Source: Bifidobacterium xylocopae (GTDB lineage Bacteria; Actinomycetota; Actinomycetes; Actinomycetales; Bifidobacteriaceae). From it: a DNA stretch of 64,000 nt. Shown here in pieces: positions 1-15,635 of the stretch; the first letter of the stretch is position 1, and each line of letters opens with the position of its first letter. The position numbers and the translations under genes are program-made. The stretch spans positions 124,001 through 188,000 of the forward strand of contig NZ_PDCH01000003.1 of assembly GCF_003315615.1 (NCBI RefSeq), in the 5' to 3' direction. Below the pieces are notes generated by a model. That model saw nothing but the letters and a program-made list of their open reading frames with translations. It made no database searches and was not told the origin of the DNA.

Positions 1-52
1 TCCCCGGAGGACGCGGGGGGTCAGCCCCGCTTCTCCACACTACCGGCGGCCC

Positions 53-2746
<2,694 letters not shown>

Positions 2747-2840
2747 TGTCGGTCCTTAGCTCCATAAATCCAATGATTAAGTCAATCGTCTCGGCCGCAC
2801 GTCCCACTCCGCCTGCGCGAGGCGGACCGTGCGGACCGGC

Positions 2841-5006
<2,166 letters not shown>

Positions 5007-5149
5007 CTAAAACGCACAAAAAAGGGTCTCTCGCACGTTCAACTACTTATACGTATGTTACCAGCCATACGGGACGGAAAGCCTGTCAGACCACGTCTGC
5101 GGCCCTGGGCTCAAATACGCATCCCAAGAGTCCCAGAACCTACTCGGAC

Positions 5150-5629
5150 TTACCGGGACCGTTTCCTGGACCGGACCCAGGGACCGGGCCGGGAGGAACC
5201 AGGGCCAGCTACGACCACCTCGGTCACCGGCATCCGCAGCCGCTGCGCGACCGTGGTCTTGAGCTGGGGTATCAGGTAATTGAGCTGGGTGGCCCATACC
5301 GGCGTAGAAGCCTGGATGACCAACCGCCCCTGCCGATAGGAGCCGACACGGGAGTGGGCGGCAATGGCAGGCCCGACCACTTGGTCCCAGTGATCACGCA
5401 GCTGGGCGACCTTCAGGTGGGGAACCCAGCCGTCATGATCGGCCATGGATTCGACCGTCGATGCAAGAGCCAGGGGATCCCGCCCCGGTTTTCCGAATGC
5501 CTCCCAGGCCGACTCGGACTTCCTCCGACGGGACTTGCGGTCCAGTGACCGGCGCACGAAGCGCTGGAAGACCTGAGCAGGCAACTTGCGTGGGTCCAGT
5601 CCCAGGCTCTGGTCAACCGGCCTCTTCAC
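5150..5629 (-). CDS. DUF721 (DciA-like) protein
   Basis: This 159-aa protein is of the DUF721 family. In actinobacteria this family sits between recF and gyrB and is related to DciA, a loader or regulator of the replicative helicase DnaB. The conserved core, with LRDHWDQVVGP and VWATQLNYLIPQL, spans roughly residues 75-140. The N-terminal half is basic and linker-like, as expected. The GTG start overlaps the recF stop (GTGA), which indicates translational coupling in a dnaN-recF-DUF721 operon. A role in helicase loading is inferred from family and location, not shown in this organism. Confidence 0.85.
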   Translation of the reverse strand: MKRPVDQSLGLDPRKLPAQVFQRFVRRSLDRKSRRRKSESAWEAFGKPGRDPLALASTVESMADHDGWVPHLKVAQLRDHWDQVVGPAIAAHSRVGSYRQGRLVIQASTPVWATQLNYLIPQLKTTVAQRLRMPVTEVVVAGPGSSRPGPWVRSRKRSR

Positions 5630-6795
5630 AGCCCTACTCCTGCTTCAGTCTGGCGCTGCCGGTCCGCCAGGTCGGCTATGTCGATCAGATGAGCCCCCTC
5701 CAGGTCCGGAACATCACCCGGGGATGCCGCTGTGATCAGGGTCTGGGGCTGGTCCTGGACGAATCGGATGATCTGCGAACGCCGCCGTTCGTCCAGCTGG
5801 GCGAACACATCATCCAAAACCAGAATGGGCGTAAGCCCGCTTGCCTCGGCCAGGATCCTGTGCTCGGCCAGGCGCAGGGCCAGGGCCAGGGTCCACTCCT
5901 CTCCGTTGGAGGCATAATCCCTGGCCGGCATCCCGTTCAGGCTGAATTCCAGGTCGTCGCGCTGCGGCCCCAGCAGGTTGACGCCCCGGGCCTGCTCACC
6001 CGGCCATACCCGCTGGAAGTGTCGGCTGATCGCGGCCGCGGTCTGTGGACCGACACCGCCGTCGAGCACCTCAGCGAAGGAAGGCAAGTATGCCATCTCA
6101 ACCACCTGGTCCTCTCCGGCCAGGTTCCGATAGATGTCCCCAAGGGGTCCGGCCAGTTTCTCAACCACCTTCATACGTCGTGCCGTCAGTTCCATTCCCC
6201 GTTGTATGAACTGGCCGGTCCACACTTCCAGGCCACTCAGTTCCGCCTCCCGGTCCATGCCGACCCCGCCCGGGTCAGGCTCGGAACGGGCCAGTCGCTT
6301 GAGCAGGGCACCACGCTGCTGGGCCAGTCGGGCCGTCTCCTGCTTGACCCGGTAATAGTCGGGATCCAGCTGTACCGCCGTCTGGTCAAGGAAGGAGCGT
6401 CGCCCCGATGGCTCCCCGGTGACCAGACGCTGATCTTCGGGGGAGAAGGTGACCGAAGGTACTTTTCCAACCAGATCCCGCATATATAGCGAGGGGCCGC
6501 CGTCAATCCTTGCTCGGTTGGCCCCACGCAAGGGAATCGTCAACTCGTAGGTGTCGGTGCGTCCGTCCTGCTCGGCATTTGCCCTGACCGTCGCCCTGGG
6601 ACGGCCGCGACGGACCAGTGGGGCCGAAGAGGAGACCCGGTGGCTTGAACCGGTCGAAAGCACCTCCAGGGCCTCCACCAGATTGGTTTTACCCAGTCCG
6701 TTGCGCCCTTGGAGGATGGTGACGCCCTCGTCCAGGTCGACGACCAAGGAGGACCAGGAACGGTAGTCATCCACTGCCAAGCGCGATATACGCAC
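5626..6795 (-). CDS. recF: DNA replication and repair protein RecF
   Basis: RecF is an SMC-like ATPase that binds gapped DNA and works with RecO and RecR to load RecA. Walker A is GRNGLGKT at residues 30-37, the ABC-type signature region is near EPSGRRSFLDQ, and Walker B is ILVLDDVFAQLD near residue 325. The frame opens at an ATG at 6816. I prefer the GTG at 6795 because AAGGAGG precedes it and the protein then starts VRISRLAVDDYRSW, as RecF proteins usually do; this gives 389 aa. It lies 66 bases downstream of dnaN. Its stop overlaps the DUF721 start. Confidence 0.96.
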   Translation of the reverse strand: MRISRLAVDDYRSWSSLVVDLDEGVTILQGRNGLGKTNLVEALEVLSTGSSHRVSSSAPLVRRGRPRATVRANAEQDGRTDTYELTIPLRGANRARIDGGPSLYMRDLVGKVPSVTFSPEDQRLVTGEPSGRRSFLDQTAVQLDPDYYRVKQETARLAQQRGALLKRLARSEPDPGGVGMDREAELSGLEVWTGQFIQRGMELTARRMKVVEKLAGPLGDIYRNLAGEDQVVEMAYLPSFAEVLDGGVGPQTAAAISRHFQRVWPGEQARGVNLLGPQRDDLEFSLNGMPARDYASNGEEWTLALALRLAEHRILAEASGLTPILVLDDVFAQLDERRRSQIIRFVQDQPQTLITAASPGDVPDLEGAHLIDIADLADRQRQTEAGVGL

Positions 6796-6861
6796 GGCTC
6801 TACGCCCCTCCTTCATTGCCTTGGCTCAATCCCCTGACCGGTCACACCGGCGCGACCCGTC

Positions 6862-7986
6862 TCAGACGTTGAAACGCATCGGTACCAGCAGGTAGCGGTA
6901 GTCCATGGACTCATCCGAGTCGGCCTCCTGCTGTCCGTTGAATTCCACAGCCTTGACTGCAGATGTCATCTTCATGCGCACGAAGGGCTCGGCGATGGCC
7001 GACAGCCCCTCGATCAGATAGGTGGGATTGAATGCCACAGTGATGTCCTCCCCATCCAGATCCACCTCCAGCACCTCGTGGGCCTGGGCCTCGTCGGCCG
7101 CCCCTGCAGACAGGCTGACCTCCTTGCCGGAGAAGACCATACGAATCGGCGCGTTGCGCTCAGCAACCAGGGACACGCGCTTAATGGCATCCAGAAGGGT
7201 TTGCTTGGGCAGCACCGCCTGGATCGGGTATTCGTCGGAGAATAGGCGGTCCACGGCAGGGAACTCCCCGTCGATCAGCTGGCAGGTGGTCACACGGCCG
7301 GCATTCTCGACGCCCACGATCTTGGGGTTCTCGTCTGAGAAATCCACAGCCACGTTCTGGTGCTCATCCAGGGAACGGGAGATGTCCCTGAGCAGGGATC
7401 CGCGCACCAGCAGGGTGGAGTCGGCGTCCGATTTCTGAGGGGTCCAGGTGAAGGAGGCCTGGGACAGGCGGAATCGGTCGGTGGCTGTCATGACGACTTT
7501 GTCACCGGATATGTGGGTTTTCACTCCGGTCAGGACCGGTCGGTTCTCCTCCCTGGAGACCGCTACGGTGGCCTGGCCGACGGCCTGGGCGAAGGTCTGG
7601 GCATCCACCTGTCCCAGTTGACCGGGCAGCTCGGGGAGGGGAGGGTATTCGGTATCCGGCATCAGTTGCATGGTAAAGGTTGATTTACCGGAGCTGATCG
7701 TGATCTTGGAACCCTCCGTGGACATATAGGTCTTCTCCGCAGGCAGGGACTTGGTGATGTCGGCCAGGAGCTTGCCTTGGACCAGGACCGAACCTGGTTC
7801 GTCGATACCGGCTTCGATGTGGTGACGGGCCGATGTCTCGTAATCGAAGGCCGACATCTTCAACGTTCCGTCGGCCGCCTCCAGGCGGACACCTGCGAGG
7901 ATGGGCGTGGCAGGACGGGCGGGGATGACCCTGGTGGTCCAGGATACGGCGTCGGAGAGCGCCTGGGAGTTGATTTCGACTTTCAT
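6862..7986 (-). CDS. dnaN: DNA polymerase III beta sliding clamp
   Basis: DnaN is the ring-shaped processivity clamp that tethers DNA polymerase III and other partners to DNA. The 374 aa are typical, with three repeated clamp folds. The C-terminus YRYLLVPMRFNV matches the family end (usually YxxMPMRL or V). The ATG at 7986 has AAGGA just upstream. The gene lies directly to the left of the oriC stretch and reads away from it, ahead of recF. It is expected to share a leader with recF and DUF721. Confidence 0.97.
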   Translation of the reverse strand: MKVEINSQALSDAVSWTTRVIPARPATPILAGVRLEAADGTLKMSAFDYETSARHHIEAGIDEPGSVLVQGKLLADITKSLPAEKTYMSTEGSKITISSGKSTFTMQLMPDTEYPPLPELPGQLGQVDAQTFAQAVGQATVAVSREENRPVLTGVKTHISGDKVVMTATDRFRLSQASFTWTPQKSDADSTLLVRGSLLRDISRSLDEHQNVAVDFSDENPKIVGVENAGRVTTCQLIDGEFPAVDRLFSDEYPIQAVLPKQTLLDAIKRVSLVAERNAPIRMVFSGKEVSLSAGAADEAQAHEVLEVDLDGEDITVAFNPTYLIEGLSAIAEPFVRMKMTSAVKAVEFNGQQEADSDESMDYRYLLVPMRFNV

Positions 7987-8404
7987 GGGTCCTTCTTAGG
8001 GTTTGTCAACGTTCGCTGTTCTTATTCTAGCGGGCGCGAGCGCCGCTTAATGAGAACGGCTCCAGGGGGAACTGATAATGAGAATGGCGAAAGTTTAAAT
8101 ATATGGGGTAGTCATAGTAATAAGCACGGTGGATACTGTGGATAAGTCATGGCAGCAGCGGAAGGAGGCGGCTGTGGACAAGTTCAGGTTGTCGAAGACA
8201 ATGTGAAAAAGTGTGGATAATTTCCAGATTTGTACACGGGGGACAGCGGCGGTTTGAAGTATCCACATTTCCGGCCTATTCCCGCACAGGTTACCCACGG
8301 TTTATCAACGGGGAATCGGGTAGTCATCCCCAGCTTCTGCCCACATCCGTGAATAAGTATGTGGATAACTCAAATACAGATTGCACCCAACCCCGGTGTG
8401 TCGC
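7987..8404. other. oriC main segment between dnaN and dnaA
   Basis: A 418-base gene-free stretch. Perfect DnaA boxes (TTATCCACA read on the minus strand) lie at 8137-8145, 8212-8220 and 8360-8368. A one-mismatch box (TTGTCCACA) lies at 8173-8181. Looser plus-strand matches lie at 8259-8267, 8291-8299 and 8302-8310. The AT-rich run at about 8088-8125 (tttaaatata, tagtaataag) is the best candidate for the unwinding element. Position between dnaN and dnaA and divergence of the surrounding genes fit oriC. Exact unwinding and start points cannot be read from sequence alone. Confidence 0.88.
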
Positions 8405-10126
<1,722 letters not shown>

Positions 10127-10491
10127 ACGCTCCTCCTCTCTCGAACGTCCTAAGCGTGCTGTGTGGGTCCGCGGACCGAGCACTCCTCAGCGCGGACGTG
10201 CACTATCGTCAGACCATCATGACACGCGCCATAGTCACTTATCCACCGGAAAGCGTTTTGGCCTAGGCCAAATGTGAATAACGTTGCTGTTATTTGTGGA
10301 TAAGTAACGGCTCCGGTAGGCCCGCAAATCCGGGAGTATGCAAGGCCTAAGACACGATATAACCGACCCACTCAAAGGCGCAAAACGTCCGGTGCGTTTT
10401 TGCCTTCGTCCCCCTCGGCTTGTACTTTGGTAGAGCTTGAACTCATATGAGGAGCCATGCCTTCAGCCTGGCTAGTACTAGGAGCATTGAT
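10127..10491. promoter_or_regulatory. dnaA-rpmH intergenic stretch with DnaA boxes
   Basis: 365 bases between divergent dnaA and rpmH. A perfect DnaA box lies at 10295-10303 (minus orientation). Near matches lie at 10239-10247 (TTATCCACC) and 10273-10281 (TGTGAATAA). It must hold the dnaA promoter leftward and the rpmH promoter rightward; I see no single convincing pair of -35/-10 hexamers. It could be a second part of oriC or an autoregulatory site for dnaA. Confidence 0.7.
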
Positions 10492-10626
10492 ATGAAGAGG
10501 ACTTTCCAGCCCAACAACCGTCGTCGTCACATGAAGCACGGATTCCGCGCGCGCATGCGCACCCGCTCGGGGCGCGCCCTGATCAACCGCCGCAGGGCGA
10601 AGGGCCGCAAGGTCCTCTCCGCCTGA
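10492..10626 (+). CDS. rpmH: 50S ribosomal protein bL34
   Basis: This 44-aa, highly basic ribosomal protein of the large subunit was found by direct translation. It starts [19 protein letters not shown] and ends with GRKVLSA. The family pattern KRTFQPNxRRRxxxHGFRxRM is complete. AGGAG lies eight bases before the ATG. It stands first in the rightward rpmH-rnpA-yidD-yidC-jag-rsmG operon, the conserved arrangement beside dnaA. Confidence 0.97.
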   Translation: MKRTFQPNNRRRHMKHGFRARMRTRSGRALINRRRAKGRKVLSA

Positions 10627-10652
10627 GCCCTACGGCGACTGGCAGTCCAAAG

Positions 10653-11081
10653 GTGGAACGGCTGAAGAGTCATCAGGAGTTCACGGCGGTGCTTCGCCGG
10701 CGCAGACGGGTCTCCAGCCGTGACCTGGTCATCCACCTGCTGACCGGAGATGAAGCGGCCGGCAACCGCAGGGCACCCGGACAAGGGGTCCACGGGTCGG
10801 TCGCCGGTCGCCGGATGGGCTTGGCCGTATCAAAGGCCGTTGGCAACGCAGTCACCAGGAACAGGGTAAAAAGGCGCTTCCGCGTCCTGGCGGCAAATCA
10901 TGAGGACAGCCTGCCGGCCGTCTGCGACCTGGTCATGAGGGCCAAACCCGGCGCGGCCCGGGCCACGTACAGATCCCTCGACGAGCAGGTGAGCCGACTC
11001 TTCGCCGATATCATGGCCAAAGACGGGCACAGCGGACCGGTGGATGGTAGACGAATCAATGGGGCGGGCGAACAGATGTGA
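10653..11081 (+). CDS. rnpA: Ribonuclease P protein component
   Basis: RnpA is the protein subunit of RNase P, which binds pre-tRNA 5' leaders together with the RNA subunit. The family RNR signature is present as GNAVTRNRVKRRFR, about residues 65-78. The 142 aa are slightly longer than the usual 110-125 because of an insert around residues 32-50 and a C-terminal tail. The start is GTG, 26 bases after rpmH. The stop overlaps the yidD start by four bases (GTGA). Confidence 0.95.
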   Translation: MERLKSHQEFTAVLRRRRRVSSRDLVIHLLTGDEAAGNRRAPGQGVHGSVAGRRMGLAVSKAVGNAVTRNRVKRRFRVLAANHEDSLPAVCDLVMRAKPGAARATYRSLDEQVSRLFADIMAKDGHSGPVDGRRINGAGEQM

Positions 11082-11473
11082 AGCAGACCATACGAGCGGA
11101 TGGGCCAAGGGGCGGTGCGCTCGCCACCCCACGCTTCGGGCTGCCTACACGCATGGCACTCGGGCTGGTCAGCTGGTATAGGGGCAGGGTGTCACCCTTG
11201 TCGCCGCCCTGCTGTCGCTATTACCCGACATGTTCGACCTACGCCCTGACCGCGATAGGTCGCTTCGGGGCCCTGAGAGGGGGCGCCCTGGCGCTCATGC
11301 GGCTGCTGCGCTGCCGTCCCTGGTCCGATGGCGGCATCGACGACGTGCCTTCCAGATTCTCCATCTTCTACCGCTTCCGCTGGTCCAAAGCCCATGAGGA
11401 ACAGCGGCTGGAGCCCTTGGCGGCATCCGGGCCCGCCCGTGAAACTTCGGCTTCCCATAAGGAGACGATCTAG
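11078..11473 (+). CDS. yidD: Membrane protein insertion efficiency factor YidD
   Basis: YidD is a small membrane-associated protein that assists YidC-dependent insertion. The family signature is visible as SPLSPPCCRYYPTCSTYA (about residues 39-56), followed by AIGRFGALRGGALALMRLLRCRPW. The 131 aa are longer than the typical 70-90, with an extra N-terminal 25 residues and a non-conserved C-terminal tail. The GTG start overlaps rnpA by four bases, and the stop TAG abuts the yidC ATG, so translation is coupled. Confidence 0.93.
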   Translation: MKQTIRADGPRGGALATPRFGLPTRMALGLVSWYRGRVSPLSPPCCRYYPTCSTYALTAIGRFGALRGGALALMRLLRCRPWSDGGIDDVPSRFSIFYRFRWSKAHEEQRLEPLAASGPARETSASHKETI

Positions 11474-12496
11474 ATGTTCCGCAGCTACAATACGTTCACT
11501 TTCGACCAGGGCATCTTCGGTTGGTTCTACCGCATCCTGCGCCCGATCGAATGGTTGATGACCTATGTGATGGTCTGGTGTCATAAAGGCCTGACCCTGC
11601 TTGGGCTCAAGGAAGGTCCCGGGGTGGCGTGGGCGCTCTCGGTCGTCCTGCTCGTCGTCTTCATTCGCCTGCTGATACTCCCCTTGTTCATCAAGCAGAT
11701 GCGTTCCATGCAACGCATGCAGGCCCTTCAGCCCAAGCTGATGAAGATTCAGAACAAGTACAAGAACAAGAAGGACCCAGCCTCCCGGGAGGCGTTGAGC
11801 CGGGAGACGATGAAGCTCTACCAGGACAATCACGCCAACCCGGCGTCATCCTGTCTGCCTGCGCTGATCCAGAGCCCCGTTTTCGCCACCATGTTCTACG
11901 TGCTTTCGGTCGTACCCTTCATCGCCCACGGCAGCCATGAGCCCCTGGGGGCCTTCACCAGGCAGGTGGCCACCGAATTCGAGCAGACTACTTTCTTCGG
12001 GCTGAGAATCTCGGACAACTTCGTCACCGCCCAGGGCGCGGGCAAGGCCGTGGTGGTCGTGTTCATCGCTCTGATGTGCCTTGCCATGTTCTACTCGCAG
12101 TTCCACAACATACGAAAGAACATGCCGCGTGCCTCCATGGAGGGGCAGCAGTACAAGATGCAGAAGATGATGGCCTACTTATTCCCGGTCATGTACATCT
12201 TCTCAGGTGTGGCCTTCCCCTTCGCCGTGCTGGTCTACTGGTTGACCAACAACCTGTGGACTTTGGGGCAGACCATGTTCCAGGTCTACCATATGCCGAC
12301 GCCGGGTTCCCCTGCCGCCGAAGAGAAAGAGAAGCGCGACCGTCGCAGGGAGAATGCCAGGCGCGCCCGAAAGGGTCTGCCTTCGGTCGAGGAGGAGGAA
12401 CTTGCTCGCCTCAAGGAGCTGGAGGAGGAGGCCCGCAAGGGCGGCAAGCGCTCCCGTCAGCGGGAGCAGCCCCATCGCAAACGGCGCAAGGGTTGA
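11474..12496 (+). CDS. yidC: Membrane protein insertase YidC
   Basis: YidC (Oxa1 family) inserts and folds inner-membrane proteins, alone or with SecYEG. Its 340 aa are typical for Gram-positive and actinobacterial forms. Membrane segments are seen at about 55-75 (AWALSVVLLVVFIRLLILPL), 130-150, 190-210 and 235-260. The hydrophilic loop KQMRSMQRMQALQPKLMKIQ follows the first core helix. The tail after residue 275 is strongly charged (Lys/Arg/Glu) and may contact ribosomes. It starts directly after yidD. Confidence 0.95.
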   Translation: MFRSYNTFTFDQGIFGWFYRILRPIEWLMTYVMVWCHKGLTLLGLKEGPGVAWALSVVLLVVFIRLLILPLFIKQMRSMQRMQALQPKLMKIQNKYKNKKDPASREALSRETMKLYQDNHANPASSCLPALIQSPVFATMFYVLSVVPFIAHGSHEPLGAFTRQVATEFEQTTFFGLRISDNFVTAQGAGKAVVVVFIALMCLAMFYSQFHNIRKNMPRASMEGQQYKMQKMMAYLFPVMYIFSGVAFPFAVLVYWLTNNLWTLGQTMFQVYHMPTPGSPAAEEKEKRDRRRENARRARKGLPSVEEEELARLKELEEEARKGGKRSRQREQPHRKRRKG

Positions 12497-12660
12497 GAGA
12501 GGCGGCGGACCCCTGCATTTTGGGCGAACCTGTGAGTATTCTGGTGAGAGCAGGCCACCCGGCGGTTCGGTTCGCGGATTGAGATTGTTCCGGCACAGCT
12601 GCCTGCCAAGCGAGGAAGAGCCGGCGGGTGCGAACAACACACGAGTAAGGAGCAGGGCGG

Positions 12661-13266
12661 ATGTCCCAGAATATGGACGTTGATAAGAGCATGGAGCAGC
12701 TCAACGAGGAAGCCGACATAGGCGCCGACTACCTTGAAGATTTGCTGGACATCGTCGACTATGAGGGCGACATCGAGATGGGCGTGCGCAATCATCGTCC
12801 CACTGTGCAGATCGTGGCCGACGATGATACGGACATCAAGCACCTGATCGGGCACGAGGGCGAAGTCGTTGACGCCCTCCAGCGGCTGACACGCCTGGCG
12901 GTGCAGCAGCGGACAGGTGAACGGTCCCATCTGATTCTCGACGTTGACGGTTTCCTGGGGCGCAAACGCAAGAAGCTGCGGCAGACGGCGTTGGACGCGA
13001 TTGACGAGGCCGGTGAGACAGGCGAGCCCGTGGACCTTGATCCGATGAACTCCTTCGAGCGTAAGATCGTGCATGACATGGTGCGTGAGGAAGGACTCAA
13101 GTCCCGCTCCCACGGGGAGGAACCCCACAGGTTTGTGACCATATACCCCAGGGATGGGGCAGCGGAGGTGCTTACCGGGGACAGCCAACAGGATGAGGGT
13201 GTGACGGACGTCGATTCGGCTCCCTACGCGGATGAAGACAAGACGCTGGAGGATGAAGGACGCTGA
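12661..13266 (+). CDS. jag: Jag/KhpB KH-R3H RNA-binding protein
   Basis: This 201-aa cytoplasmic RNA-binding protein has a KH domain at about residues 45-115 and an R3H domain at about 125-185. The KH loop reads [12 protein letters not shown]. The R3H core reads [15 protein letters not shown] and [12 protein letters not shown]. Homologues (KhpB/EloR) regulate cell elongation and small RNAs in Gram-positives. The N-terminal 40 residues are acidic. It lies 164 bases downstream of yidC and overlaps the rsmG start by one base. Confidence 0.92.
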   Translation: MSQNMDVDKSMEQLNEEADIGADYLEDLLDIVDYEGDIEMGVRNHRPTVQIVADDDTDIKHLIGHEGEVVDALQRLTRLAVQQRTGERSHLILDVDGFLGRKRKKLRQTALDAIDEAGETGEPVDLDPMNSFERKIVHDMVREEGLKSRSHGEEPHRFVTIYPRDGAAEVLTGDSQQDEGVTDVDSAPYADEDKTLEDEGR

Positions 13267-14075
13267 TGGTCGAGGACCGGCTTGCGGGTGCGGATGAGGG
13301 TGCAATGGATCAGAGAGATCATGCCTGCGCCCATGACCGGTTGGAGGGGTCCCCTGTCTTGTCAGAGGTTTTGGGTCAGGCGCTGGAACCGCTGAAACTC
13401 TTCCACGACAAACTGGAGACCGAAGGAATCGAACGCGGAATCATTGGGCCCCGGGATGCCGGCATCGTCTGGGAACGGCATATCCTCAACTCGGCCGCCA
13501 TTGTGCCGTTCGTGGTCGATTCCTGCCGGGACGCAGGATCGCGGCGGGTGGCTGACCTGGGTTCGGGAGGCGGTTTCCCCGGGCTCATACTCGCCGCCTG
13601 CCTGCCAGACTACCAATTGACCCTGATAGAGCCGATGGAGCGAAGGGTGATTTGGCTGCGTGAATGCATTGAAATGATGGGTCTGGGGAATGTCGAGGTG
13701 CTGAGAGATCGGGCTGAGAACCTGGCGCCTTCCGCAGCGGGACGTGGCGGGAGCGAGCAAGGCAGACGGAAGCGCGCAAAGACTGTTGGAAAGCAAAGTC
13801 GAACCGGTTCGATGCCGGCAATCAAACCTCCACAGCCATTCGCAGTGGTGAGCTGCCGGGCTGTCGCGCCCTTGACCAAGCTTGCTTCGTGGGCCTTGCC
13901 TTTGGTGCAAACGGGTGGCCGACTGGTGGCATTGAAGGGTCGATCGGCGCAGGCGGAGATAGATAAGGCCCTCAAGGAATTGCGAAAGAGGGGCGGCCGA
14001 AATCCCCGAGCAGAGGAGGCTCAGGTTGGACCAGGCTTGGAACCAACGCATGTGGTACTGGTAGACAAGATTTGA
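13266..14075 (+). CDS. rsmG: 16S rRNA (guanine-527-N7) methyltransferase RsmG
   Basis: RsmG (GidB) methylates G527 of 16S rRNA with S-adenosylmethionine. The SAM-binding motif I is [13 protein letters not shown], about residues 96-108. [12 protein letters not shown] is a family-typical N-terminal segment. The 269 aa exceed the usual 205-215 because of an extra N-terminus and a basic insert (about residues 155-185, [15 protein letters not shown]) just before [13 protein letters not shown]. The ATG shares one base with the jag stop (TGATG). Confidence 0.93.
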   Translation: MVEDRLAGADEGAMDQRDHACAHDRLEGSPVLSEVLGQALEPLKLFHDKLETEGIERGIIGPRDAGIVWERHILNSAAIVPFVVDSCRDAGSRRVADLGSGGGFPGLILAACLPDYQLTLIEPMERRVIWLRECIEMMGLGNVEVLRDRAENLAPSAAGRGGSEQGRRKRAKTVGKQSRTGSMPAIKPPQPFAVVSCRAVAPLTKLASWALPLVQTGGRLVALKGRSAQAEIDKALKELRKRGGRNPRAEEAQVGPGLEPTHVVLVDKI

Positions 14076-14226
14076 GGCAGAGGATACAAGGGCCGAGACC
14101 GTTAACCATATGACATCGGTTTGTGCTGACCTGGTGCTTCCAGTGTGCCCAGTGAGAATGTTTCCGCTCCAGAGACCTGAGTGATTGTGAGACGTAGGAG
14201 GGCTTACAAGAAAGCATATACTGGGC

Positions 14227-15070
14227 ATGTTCACATTGGCTTTGTCTGCCTTCCTTTTTGTTTCATACTTGGCTGTGTTGGCACCGGCAACAATCGGAAT
14301 CAGGCAAAATGAACGGTCACGATTCATCAAGAAGCCTGTACCGACTTTCTTCCTCCATGGTTGGCATGGCACATACCGGTCCGAAAAACACAAGGGCAAC
14401 GCCATCAATGATGCTGGTCTGACGCACATGGTTGTTCGGGTGGATGTAGGTCCTGATGGAGAGGTCCATCTTATGGGGGAGTTGTCCTGGACGGCCATCC
14501 ACCTATTGATCGAAGTGTCATTCATTGACAAGACCAATGCGGACTATTCGCTGTGCGGCAGAGGGTTCCAGAGGATCCTTGCGGTGGTACGTTCTCGCTA
14601 CTATTTCGATAATTATAATGTGCTGGAGCATTCCATGGTCAACATGGTCTTGATGAATAATATGCGCGATACGGCAGGAGAGGGAGCTCGACCGAATCTG
14701 GCGAACAAAGTGAATGTGGCGGGTAACTTCAACGGGATCGTCGGCAATGACGATGTAGCGAATCGAATCGCCTTGGGGCAGATGGTGTGCCAAGGCCGCA
14801 AGCATCGGAATGCAAGGCAGTGTTGTCCCTGCGGATGAATTATCCACAGACTGCTGAAAGTGTAAATGTCTACCGCGACAGAAGCGATGGGTCTTGTTCG
14901 GATGGGCGAGTCAGCAACGGTCATCACGGTCCCTGCGCTATCTGGTAGGAGGCAGCGCCAAGTCTTATCGCGAAAAGACCATAACAGGCGCTGACGCCGG
15001 GCATAGTAACCTGCACGACAGCGAACAGGTAGATTGTGAAATTGTAAAGCTCATATGGCGTAAGCACTAA
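14227..15070 (+). pseudogene. Decayed DUF915-type alpha/beta hydrolase
   Basis: The opening frame gives a signal-anchor-like N-terminus (MFTLALSAFLFVSYLAVL), then PTFFLHGWHGTYRSEKH and VNVAGNFNGIVGNDD, which match DUF915 alpha/beta hydrolases (YpfB-like, usually extracytoplasmic). The usual nucleophile elbow GHSMGN reads EHSMVN, so both flanking glycines are lost. At about 14772 the homology moves to another frame (LRMNYPQTAESVNVYRD, then SCSDGRVSN). At about 14920 it moves again (SLRYLVGGSAKSYREK to the TAA at 15068-15070). The whole family length is thus present but broken twice. I infer a recent pseudogene. Confidence 0.8.
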
Positions 15071-15149
15071 TCTCTGTGATGTGGACCTCCGGATGTTTCA
15101 AAGCCGGGGGAGCCGATGCTGTGTCTCCGGACATGGATGTGGGCCATTA

Positions 15150-15165
15150 TGTTTCACGTGGAACA
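15150..15165. promoter_or_regulatory. parS-like site 1
   Basis: TGTTTCACGTGGAACA differs at one base from the canonical ParB-binding palindrome TGTTTCACGTGAAACA. It lies 471 bases before parA. Confidence 0.75.
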
Positions 15166-15263
15166 ACGGATCTGTGAATGAGACAACAATGAAAGCCGGA
15201 AGCTGCAGGATTCACGTGATGCGAATCGGGGAATGTGCGTTTGGGAACTCGGTAGGACTCTCA

Positions 15264-15279
15264 TGTTTCACGTGAAACA
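15264..15279. promoter_or_regulatory. parS site 2 (perfect)
   Basis: A perfect 16-bp parS palindrome, TGTTTCACGTGAAACA, upstream of parA. It should nucleate ParB loading at the origin. Confidence 0.92.
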
Positions 15280-15282
15280 AAG

Positions 15283-15326
15283 CTGGACGGTCCCATGCTT
15301 TCAAAGGAGGTCAGACGACCGTCCAG
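15283..15326. repeat. 10-bp inverted repeat with AAAGGAGG loop
   Basis: CTGGACGGTC at 15283-15292 is the exact reverse complement of GACCGTCCAG at 15317-15326. The 24-base loop holds AAAGGAGGT, a near-complete complement of the 16S rRNA 3' end. No T-run follows and no convincing reading frame starts behind it. Confidence 0.55.
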
Positions 15327-15635
15327 AGTGAGTTTCACAGGTGCAAGAGTGTGTTTCCGACGGGCATGTGTCAGGTTGAGTTATGCACAATTACCCTTTT
15401 GTCGTTATGTTATCCACAACCGTAGCTGCGGGGGTCAATAGGCCGGTAGTATTGGTGTGTGAGCCCTTGCTGGTGCGTGCCTGAGGGGAGTCTGGCATGT
15501 CCGTGGCGTAGGGAGCGGGGAGTCGTTTCAACATGACTTGTCCACACTTATCCACATAGGATGTGCGTGGTCTGGTGGACAAGATGTATGTCCAGTATTG
15601 ACACGACACTTGAGAGAAGCGAATAAGGAGGCCAG

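Larger units (their letters stand above)
15071..15635. other. rsmG-parA spacer with DnaA boxes, parS and a stem-loop
   Basis: 565 gene-free bases after the DUF915 pseudogene. Perfect plus-orientation DnaA boxes lie at 15410-15418 and 15548-15556, with a one-mismatch copy (TTATGCACA) at 15381-15389. A further perfect box at 14840-14848 lies inside the pseudogene. Two parS-type sites lie at 15150-15165 and 15264-15279. A 10-bp inverted repeat at 15283-15292 and 15317-15326 carries AAAGGAGG in its loop. The parA promoter must be at the right end; AAGGAGG precedes the parA GTG. Confidence 0.75.

Noticed and set aside
1-52. GC-rich hairpin after gyrA (GCGGGG/CCCCGC)
   Set aside because: The stem is only about six base pairs with no T-run, and the window edge hides the downstream gene.
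15081-15275. 64-aa open frame over the parS sites
   Set aside because: No ribosome site, Cys/Gly-rich random composition and it covers parS; not a credible gene.
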